DNA from: Bacillus sp. USDA818B3_A
GTDB lineage: Bacteria; Bacillota; Bacilli; Bacillales; Cytobacillaceae
NCBI RefSeq assembly: GCF_009928415.1
Contig: NZ_JAABNN010000019.1
Span: forward strand, 61,221 to 97,746
DNA length: 36,526 bases
Direction: 5' to 3'
Below the pieces are notes generated by a model that was given only the letters and a program-made list of their open reading frames with translations, did not search any database and was not told the origin of the DNA. Made by a program: the position numbers and the translations under genes. Below are positions 31,669 to 36,526 of this stretch, piece by piece; the first letter of the stretch is position 1; each line of letters starts with the position of its first letter.

Positions 31669-31785
31669 TCTAAACAATTCAACTACATATTCCATTTCAC
31701 GTTTACTGCATGGTTTTAAAGCGAATGCAGAGACAGCCATGTATTTTCCGTAAGTATCAATAAAATTTTGTATTGCTTTTTTCAT
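31651..31785 (-). CDS. Small 44-residue protein of unknown function
   Basis: A 44-residue protein beginning MKKAIQNFIDTYGKYMAV and ending VVELFRNDSQR, too short for usual gene cut-offs. It is backed by a full set of gene signals: AGGGGGT as RBS 6 bp before the ATG, a SigA-like promoter about 30-55 bp upstream, and a terminator at its end. It has no signal peptide and looks helical, with a single Cys in LKPCSKRE. I do not recognise a family. Two direct repeats directly upstream of its -35 suggest regulation by a DNA-binding protein. Confidence 0.7.
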   Translation of the reverse strand: MKKAIQNFIDTYGKYMAVSAFALKPCSKREMEYVVELFRNDSQR

Positions 31786-31813
31786 CTTATTACCCCCTAA
31801 AATTTATATCCTT

Positions 31814-31885
31814 ATTATCGTATAAATGGTTTATTTTAACAAAGTAATGGAAAACGGAAACATTCGCCATGAAAACGGAGACATT
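31814..31885 (-). promoter_or_regulatory. Promoter and tandem operator of the small gene
   Basis: Minus strand: -35 TTGTTA (31842-31837), 17-bp spacer, -10 GATAAT (31819-31814). Upstream lie two near-identical 15-mers, AATGTCTCCGTTTTC (31885-31871) and AATGTTTCCGTTTTC (31864-31850), 21 bp apart. That is two helical turns, so two protein molecules could bind on the same DNA face. Confidence 0.55.
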
Positions 31886-32038
31886 TCCAATGTAAGCGTG
31901 TATTTTATGGTGTTTTCTCATTATTTCGCTGTTTTTCTTCATTTTTTATATTGCAGTCTTTCTTAAGCAAAAATTCAGGTTTCAGGTCCACAATACACTC
32001 ATGAGGTGAAAGGAATTGACCTTGCCCCTTGATAAATT

Positions 32039-32064
32039 GTTTACTGCAGTCAATCACAGGGAAC
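32039..32064 (+). promoter_or_regulatory. Candidate SigB promoter of hpf
   Basis: GTTTAC (32039-32044), 14-bp spacer, GGGAAC (32059-32064); the SigB consensus is GTTTAA and GGGTAT. A SigH-like -35 (AAAGGAATT) lies upstream without a good -10. Stress control is known for B. subtilis hpf (yvyD). The rest of the 31886-32139 spacer has no gene. Confidence 0.45.
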
Positions 32065-32139
32065 ACAAAAATTACTCATATTAATGTGCAGAATGTGCAC
32101 TGTCAAATTCTTATAAAAACATACTAGGAGTGTAATCAT

Positions 32140-32679
32140 ATGAAATTTAATATTCGTGGTGAAAATATCGAGGTAACTTCAGCTATTCGTGAATATGTAG
32201 AAAAGAAAGTATCAAAGCTAGAACGTCATTTATTTAAGAAACAAGAAGCAAGTGTTTATGTAAACCTAAGGGTAAATTCTGATAAAACTTCAAAAGCAGA
32301 AGTGACGATTTCACAGCCGCACCTTGTATTGCGGGCAGAGGAAACCCATATGGATATGTATGCGGCAATCGATCTAATTGTTGATAAGCTGGAACGCCAA
32401 ATTCGTAAAAATAAAACGAAAGTAAACCGTAAATTTCGTGAAAGAGCTGGAGATGCAGCTATTTTTACTACCGATATAGAAGAGGATGAAATAGAAGATC
32501 AGTTAGACATCGTTCGAATGAAGCACTTTGACCTTAAACCGATGGATAGGGAAGAGGCGATTCTGCAAATGGATCTGATTGGCCATAGCTTCTATGTATT
32601 CACGGATGCGGATACTAACCAGACAAACGTGGTGTATAAACGTCGAGATGGACGCTATGGTTTAATCGAAGCACGTTAA
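32140..32679 (+). CDS. hpf: Ribosome hibernation promoting factor, long form
   Basis: A 179-residue protein. The N-terminal S30AE/YfiA domain (about 1-95) begins MKFNIRGENIEVTSAIREYV and binds the 30S decoding site. An acidic linker (about 110-122) and the C-terminal dimerisation domain (about 125-179; VRMKHFDLKPMDREEAILQMDLIGHSFYVF...VVYKRRDGRYGLI) follow. Long Hpf dimerises 70S ribosomes into inactive 100S particles in stationary phase or stress. The length and both domains are normal. RBS AGGAGTG. Upstream is a SigB-like promoter. It may be co-transcribed with the small stress-type gene that follows. Confidence 0.97.
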   Translation: MKFNIRGENIEVTSAIREYVEKKVSKLERHLFKKQEASVYVNLRVNSDKTSKAEVTISQPHLVLRAEETHMDMYAAIDLIVDKLERQIRKNKTKVNRKFRERAGDAAIFTTDIEEDEIEDQLDIVRMKHFDLKPMDREEAILQMDLIGHSFYVFTDADTNQTNVVYKRRDGRYGLIEAR

Positions 32680-32766
32680 TTATGTCTATAAAATAAGGAT
32701 TAAAAGAATAATATATGGGTAAACAATAGACAAATAGGAAACTAACTAAGAGGAGAATGGAACATC

Positions 32767-32907
32767 ATGTGTGAGTATACAATCTATGTAACTTATAAAG
32801 GTAAACAATATCAAACTAACGTATTAGCTGATAAAAACAAGTCTCAAGAAGAAATTTACCGGATTGGAAAAGAGCAAGTATTGAGACAGTGGGCTATTAA
32901 CTATTAA
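32767..32907 (+). CDS. Small 46-residue protein, possible BA3454-type stress protein
   Basis: A 46-residue protein, MCEYTIYVTYKGKQYQTNVL... ending QVLRQWAINY. It has a beta-hairpin-like start and a helical end with an E-Q-V-x-x-Q-W motif. This recalls a family of about 45 residues annotated as BA3454-type stress response proteins in the B. cereus group; the match is from memory. The AAGAGGAG RBS lies 9 bp before the ATG and a strong terminator follows within 10 bp of the stop, which supports a real gene. It lies 87 bp after hpf, so joint stress control is possible. Confidence 0.72.
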   Translation: MCEYTIYVTYKGKQYQTNVLADKNKSQEEIYRIGKEQVLRQWAINY

Positions 32908-32915
32908 TCATAGGG

Positions 32916-32955
32916 AAAAGACTATCAAATGCAGTATTTGATAGTCTTTTTTATT
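32916..32955 (+). terminator. Terminator after the 46-residue gene
   Basis: A 15-bp perfect stem AAAAGACTATCAAAT/ATTTGATAGTCTTTT (32916-32930 with 32936-32950) followed by T's. It ends the hpf transcript. Confidence 0.9.
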
Positions 32956-32977
32956 GGGAATTTTTATATAGATTGGT

Positions 32978-33340
32978 TATTGTCTACCCAATTACACTTT
33001 TCCTTCGGCTTTCGGTCGCCAACAAGGCCTCTTGGCTACCCGGTTACTAATTTTCTTAGGCTTTCGGTCGTCAATAAGACCTCTTGTCTACCCGGTTGCT
33101 CTCTTGCTTCGGCCTTCGGTCGTCAATAAGGCCTCTTGGCTACCTAGCTGCTCTCTTGCTTCGGCTTTCGGTCGTCAATAAGGCCTCTTGGCTACCTAGC
33201 TCCTCTCTTGCTTCGGCTTTCGGTCGTTAATAAGACCTCTTGGCTACCTAGCTGCTCTCTTGCTTCGGCTTTCGGTCGTCAATAAGACCTCTTGGCTACC
33301 CAGTTGCTCTTATTCTTCGGCTTACAGTCGTCAATAGGTC
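32978..33340. repeat. 52-bp tandem repeat array, family A (seven units)
   Basis: Units start at 32978, 33030, 33082, 33134, 33186, 33238 and 33290. The inner units are nearly identical: TCTTGGCTACC, CTCTTGCTTCGGC, then TTCGGTCGTCAATAAGGCC. Around each unit border, GGTCGTCAATAAGGCC and CTCTTGGCTACC form an imperfect palindrome centred on GGCC/GACC. It is the same family and orientation as 4-155. It fills the gap between a terminator and the VanZ-like gene end; no gene lies here. Confidence 0.93.
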
Positions 33341-33358
33341 TTTTCCCAACAAAACGAA

Positions 33359-33802
33359 TCACGGCTTCATGTTTTTTAACTTTTTCTTCCTAATTATAAG
33401 AAACGTGATCAGTTGTACCAGAAACGCACCTATAGAATCAAACAAAAAGACATCCTTAATAGAAGATGTTCTCCCCGGCATAAAGGATTGATGATATTCA
33501 TCGCTCATGGCATAAATGACCGTTAGGATCCATGCAAGCACATAGGAGAAACGATAAACCTCTAAAGATTTGAATAATAAGAATGAAAGAAAGCCGAAGG
33601 TCATAACATGTGCCGATTTTCTTATAATTAGGTTTAACACATCAATCCCTGAAGGGCCCACTGCATTTATGTGTAACGTCACCAATAGATTTTCCAGCGT
33701 ATTCGAGGTGCTACTCCCTGTTGAAGCGGGCATTTGGGTAAAAATAAATATGACTGCCATCCAAAGAATAGACGCAAGAATCCACCATTTTCTGTTCTTC
33801 AT
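33359..33802 (-). CDS. VanZ-like family membrane protein
   Basis: A 147-residue membrane protein with four hydrophobic segments. It has the VanZ-like signatures: RKSAHVMTFGFLSFLLF near residue 62 and SDEYHQSFMPGRTSSIKDVFLF near 100. VanZ itself gives low-level teicoplanin resistance by an unclear mechanism; general VanZ-like proteins have no settled function, so resistance should not be assumed. Monocistronic. RBS GGAAGG before the ATG. Confidence 0.9.
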   Translation of the reverse strand: MKNRKWWILASILWMAVIFIFTQMPASTGSSTSNTLENLLVTLHINAVGPSGIDVLNLIIRKSAHVMTFGFLSFLLFKSLEVYRFSYVLAWILTVIYAMSDEYHQSFMPGRTSSIKDVFLFDSIGAFLVQLITFLIIRKKKLKNMKP

Positions 33803-33937
33803 TTATGTAACCTTCCTCCATCATCAATAACTTCTATGGTACAACGATTTGACTCAAGAGGACAAGGGAACGGAGCAGATTTGCAGAATGATGACTTTTG
33901 CCGGCCCAGCACCAGGGCAGTTTCCGTGCTACAGTTA

Positions 33938-34645
33938 TTAACAAATACAAGTCTTCCGTTTCACACCAATCTTATTGCGTTCCTCGATTTTTTTTATATA
34001 AGGAACAGCAAGCGGAACTTTACAGGCGGTATTGCCCATATTGACATGGACCTTTCCGATGGCTTCAGCAGCCCTTATTGCCTCTTTATGTAAACTCATT
34101 ACATAGGCTCCTACACTAATGACGAAGCCGTTCATTACATAGCGAACCCGATTTTTTTCTTGGTGAATGGTGTTTTCAGCCCTATTGAGCAAGTTGCGGA
34201 TTTCCTCTATATCCAACTTTTCATCTGGGGTAATTGATAAATAGTTTGCATACGTACTCCAGCCAGAAACGGCAATCATTTCTTCATCAGACTCAATCCA
34301 TTCACGTGCTAATTCGAGCGCATAGGGGCTTTCTGCAGTCACACTTGCTACCGTATATTCCGCAAGCAAATACCAATTTGCTTTTTCCACCCACTTTTGC
34401 AAGAGTTCCTTTGTCATCAATTCGGGATTGACGGAAAGTCCTGCTAAATACATCGCATCCGAATTTCCGGTTTCATATAATGCTAACGCCAACTCTTGAT
34501 CCTTTTTTACGTGTTTGACGAGCTTTTTTAAATCTCCAACTTTAACTCCAAAAAGGTTCCCGCTGGCCCCATGATTCATATGCGTCTTTTTGGTTTGTAC
34601 TGAACCCATTTCGGCAAGTTGATCCATGATTTCCTCAACGTTCAT
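33938..34645 (-). CDS. DNA alkylation repair-like HEAT-repeat protein (AlkC/AlkD type)
   Basis: A 235-residue all-helical protein resembling the PF08713-type DNA alkylation repair family. It has the N-terminal GVKVGDLKKLVKHVKKD stretch, helical repeats with W residues (KWVEKANWYLLAEYT, SGWSTYANYL) and a C-terminal VHVNMGNTACKVP motif. Family members are DNA glycosylases for alkylated bases (AlkC/AlkD), but many homologues are only binding proteins. The start at 34645 is preferred over 34663 because GGAGGAG lies 4 bp before it. Monocistronic, with nothing notable in the 135-bp spacer downstream. Confidence 0.82.
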   Translation of the reverse strand: MNVEEIMDQLAEMGSVQTKKTHMNHGASGNLFGVKVGDLKKLVKHVKKDQELALALYETGNSDAMYLAGLSVNPELMTKELLQKWVEKANWYLLAEYTVASVTAESPYALELAREWIESDEEMIAVSGWSTYANYLSITPDEKLDIEEIRNLLNRAENTIHQEKNRVRYVMNGFVISVGAYVMSLHKEAIRAAEAIGKVHVNMGNTACKVPLAVPYIKKIEERNKIGVKRKTCIC

Positions 34646-34787
34646 AAAACTCCTCCATAACAAATGGTATTTTTATCATTTTACCATTTTATTGAAATGA
34701 TTTCTTAATTATCAATATAACCATAATAATTAGTTGATAGAATTTTGGAGCTATGGAATAGAGAAAGAATATTATGCTTGGGCCACT

Positions 34788-35151
34788 TTCCTCTCTCATC
34801 TGTCAAAGCGCCGCATGGTTTTCTCCTTCAGGGGTTGAGTCCCTTTCTCATCTGTCGAAACACAGTTCGGTTTCCTCCTTCAGGGGTTGAGCTCCTCTCT
34901 CATCTGTCGAAGCTCAGCTCGGATTCCTCCTTCAGGGGTTGAGCTCCTCTCTCATCTGTTGAAGCTCAGCTCGGATTCCTCCTTCGGGGGGTGAGCTCCT
35001 TTCTCATCTGTCGAAGCTCAGCTCGAATTCCTCCTTCGGGGGGTGAGCTCCTCTCTCATCTGTCGAAGCTCAGCTTGGATTCCTCCTTCAGGGGTTGAGC
35101 TCCTCTCTCATCTATCGAAACACAGATCAGCTTCCTTCTTTGGAGAAAGTG
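34788..35151. repeat. 52-bp tandem repeat array, family B (seven units)
   Basis: Units start at 34788, 34840, 34892, 34944, 34996, 35048 and 35100, exactly 52 bp apart. The core blocks are CTCTCTCATCTGTCGAAGC, TCAGCTCGGATTCCTCC and TTCAGGGGTTGAG; GAGCTC sits in a palindrome at each unit border. The sequence differs from family A although period and copy number are the same. Outer units are more diverged than inner ones. No gene lies in 34664-35236. Confidence 0.93.
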
Positions 35152-35176
35152 CATCTGACATTATGCACTAAACATA

Positions 35177-35220
35177 GCAAAAGGACCGTCCGCATGCTGC
35201 TGAAGCAAATGAACAGTCCC
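35177..35220 (-). terminator. Terminator of the prohibitin-family gene
   Basis: Stem GGACTGTTC/GGACGGTCC with wobble pairs (35219-35211 with 35191-35183), containing an inner GCTTCAGCAGC hairpin, then TTTTGC on the minus strand. Confidence 0.7.
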
Positions 35221-35236
35221 ACTGATTTCTATCCCA

Positions 35237-36040
35237 TTATTTCTTTTCAACCGCACTCAAATCAATAAACGGTGTGGCTCCCCCTGTTACAGTAGGCAGG
35301 CGTCCATCCCACTTTTCTAAAGCCTTTTCTTGCACCTCAATTTGTTTCAATTGAATTAACTCTGTAGTGACCTCTTGCTTTTTCAATCTTAATGATTCTG
35401 CTTCAGCACCCGCTTGTGTGATTTGCTGTTCTGCTTCAATCTTGATTCTCTCGAGATCCCTCTGGGCCTTCAATGCATTTTGTTCAGCTGTTTGTTTCAA
35501 TTCAATCGCTTTATTAAACTCCTCACTAAAGGCAAATTCTTTAATATTGATATCTTCAAGAATCATATAATACTTGGTTAACTTCTGCGCCAGCATATCT
35601 TTCACTTTCGATGAAACTTCAGGGCGCTTTGAGATCAACTCTTCTGCAGTATATTGAGCTGTTATAGCCTTTAATGACTCAGCTATTGCCGGGTCCACGA
35701 TACGAGTACGATAATCAAGTCCGATTTCTTGGTACAGCTTGTTAACGGCTCGGGGATCAACCGAATAGTTAACAGCAACATTGGCAGTAACCATTTGTAA
35801 GTCCTTTGAGGCAGCGGTCTGCGAACTTTCTTCTTTCTGAACCCGGACCTCCACCTGCTCGACATTTTGAATAAACGGAATTTTAAAATGGAAACCCTCG
35901 GTTAAAATGGTCGGCTTGACCGCACCTAATTGCAAAAGAACTCCCCTATGACCGGATGCTACCGAAGTCGCAGAAAAAATGAATAGCACAATCACCACTA
36001 CAGCAATAACACCGCTTATTATCAATGTTCTATTTTTCAT
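35237..36040 (-). CDS. Prohibitin/SPFH (band 7) family membrane protein
   Basis: A 267-residue protein. One N-terminal membrane helix (about 6-28) is followed by the SPFH/prohibitin domain (about 30-190: GHRGVLLQLGAVKPTILTEGFHFKIPF, VNYSVDP, NIKEFAFSEEFNKAIELKQTAEQ). A coiled-coil segment (about 180-245) and a short tail finish it. The domain order matches bacterial prohibitin homologues rather than flotillins, which are longer. These proteins form large membrane rings or scaffolds; in bacteria they are linked to membrane organisation and protease control. Monocistronic with its own terminator. AGGGGGG RBS. Confidence 0.92.
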   Translation of the reverse strand: MKNRTLIISGVIAVVVIVLFIFSATSVASGHRGVLLQLGAVKPTILTEGFHFKIPFIQNVEQVEVRVQKEESSQTAASKDLQMVTANVAVNYSVDPRAVNKLYQEIGLDYRTRIVDPAIAESLKAITAQYTAEELISKRPEVSSKVKDMLAQKLTKYYMILEDINIKEFAFSEEFNKAIELKQTAEQNALKAQRDLERIKIEAEQQITQAGAEAESLRLKKQEVTTELIQLKQIEVQEKALEKWDGRLPTVTGGATPFIDLSAVEKK

Positions 36041-36188
36041 GACGAACCCCCCTTCTTATTAAATATATGAATTAAAGGATGGTACTCATGCTTTGTTTTA
36101 AAAAGAGTTAACAAAAGCTTTAAAAACCGAAATTATGGTTCTACGTCAAATGTTGGTCTGAGGAATAGAAGTCAATATATGAAAAAAA

Positions 36189-36234
36189 AAGAGACTGATT
36201 TGATGCTTCTAAAGCATTAAACCCGTCTCTTTGA
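36189..36234 (-). terminator. Terminator of the tRNA operon
   Basis: Stem AAAGAGAC/GTCTCTTT with an inner TGATGC/GCATTA pairing, then a long T-run on the minus strand. It is about 120 bp past tRNA-His. The intervening 36235-36356 stretch shows no gene. Confidence 0.8.
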
Positions 36235-36356
36235 TCATATAAGAGTAATTTAAAAAGGTTAAAATATATGTAAACTGAGCTAGCTAGATCCAAGGCATGA
36301 CTGAGTCAAAGTCCATTGCCATACTGCTTGGCTATAGCCCCATATTCTTTATAAAA

Positions 36357-36433
36357 TGGGGCGGCTGATGGGAATCGAACCCACGAATGTCGGAACCACA
36401 ATCCGATGCGTTAACCACTTCGCCACAACCGCC
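36357..36433 (-). tRNA. tRNA-His (anticodon GUG), CCA encoded
   Basis: The cloverleaf folds by eye: acceptor GCGGTTG/CAGCCGC, anticodon loop TTGTGGT with GTG, and T-arm GTGGG/CCCAT. The extra 5' G (position -1) pairs with C73, the tRNA-His identity feature. CCA is encoded. It lies three bases after tRNA-Tyr in the same transcript. Confidence 0.95.
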
Positions 36434-36436
36434 ATA

Positions 36437-36521
36437 TGGTGGAGGGGGACGGATTCGAACCGCCGAACCCTGAGGGAGCGGATTTACAGTCCGCCGCGTT
36501 TAGCCACTTCGCTACCCCTCC
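36437..36521 (-). tRNA. tRNA-Tyr (anticodon GUA), CCA encoded
   Basis: Acceptor GGAGGGG/CCCCTCC, anticodon loop CTGTAAA with GTA, a long variable arm (CCCTCAGGG) as in class II bacterial tRNA-Tyr, and an encoded ACCA end. 85 nt. More tRNA genes of the operon may lie beyond the window edge. Confidence 0.95.
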
Positions 36522-36526
36522 ACATT

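Noticed and set aside
32978..33340. Possible CRISPR array because of regular spacing
   Set aside because: Units repeat over their full 52 bp with no unique spacers, and no cas genes are present. The same holds for 4-155 and 34788-35151.
33359..33802. Glycopeptide resistance gene (vanZ)
   Set aside because: Only a general VanZ-like membrane protein. No other van genes are present, and such proteins are common in bacilli without resistance.

Overview
The window looks like chromosomal DNA from an endospore-forming, low-GC Gram-positive bacterium of the Bacillaceae (Bacillus/Neobacillus type; genus not resolvable by eye). The support is AGGAGG-type ribosome binding sites, a Spo0E-type phosphatase, four GerPA/GerPF-like spore proteins, CgeB/YkvP-type spore glycosyltransferases, a phoD-tatA-tatC operon and the long form of Hpf. 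No full insertion sequence, prophage or CRISPR array is visible, but two small transposase-less elements and several intergenic tandem arrays are present.

Layout. 1-180: three copies of a 52-bp repeat. 243-2161 (-): envelope-stress operon (small membrane protein, PspA, degenerate M50-like membrane protein). 2335-4251 (-): secreted lytic transglycosylase with Ig-like repeats. 4375-6910 (-): TauE/SafE exporter, CBS-pair protein and bile-acid:Na+ symporter family protein, each with its own terminator. 7117-8220 (+): MetE-like methyltransferase. 8272-8547: MITE-like element. 8608-13220 (-): operon of three CgeB-like glycosyltransferases, each with a C-terminal LysM, plus a LysM-polysaccharide deacetylase; a second MITE-like element has altered the 3' end of one gene. 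13493-14990 (+): a deacetylase-fold protein with substituted active-site motifs and a double-LysM SLT transglycosylase. 15135-15818 (+): 5'-nucleotidase. 15878-17254 (-): secreted Ig-like repeat protein. 17444-17626 (-): Spo0E-like. 17717-19441 (-): haem membrane protein, ApbE flavin transferase and small anchored protein. 19713-22681 (-): phoD-tatA-tatC behind a Pho box, with a 21-bp repeat array between phoD and tatA. 23064-24121 (-): four GerPA/F-like proteins, divergent from Hsp20 and a coiled-coil protein (24340-25969, +). 26041-26916 (-): exported purine-nucleosidase-like protein under a guanine-class riboswitch. 27475-30211 (+): Tat-exported GMC dehydrogenase with its own TatA. 30493-31305 (+): alpha/beta hydrolase. 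31651-31785 (-): 44-residue protein. 32140-32907 (+): hpf and a 46-residue protein. 32978-33340 and 34788-35151: seven-unit 52-bp arrays on either side of VanZ-like and DNA-alkylation-repair-like genes. 35237-36040 (-): prohibitin/SPFH protein. The end carries tRNA-His and tRNA-Tyr (-).

Main themes. The most unusual block is the 8.6-15.0 kb LysM/glycan cluster. Its glycosyltransferases, deacetylases and transglycosylase carry LysM domains but no signal peptides, which fits proteins made in the mother cell and laid onto the forespore surface (inference). The best-supported regulatory find is a guanine-type riboswitch with a readable antiterminator/terminator switch in front of a nucleosidase whose usual catalytic Asp is Asn. 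Two independent Tat cargo operons each carry their own TatA. Three tandem-repeat families have periods of 52, 52 and 21 bp, close to whole numbers of DNA helical turns.
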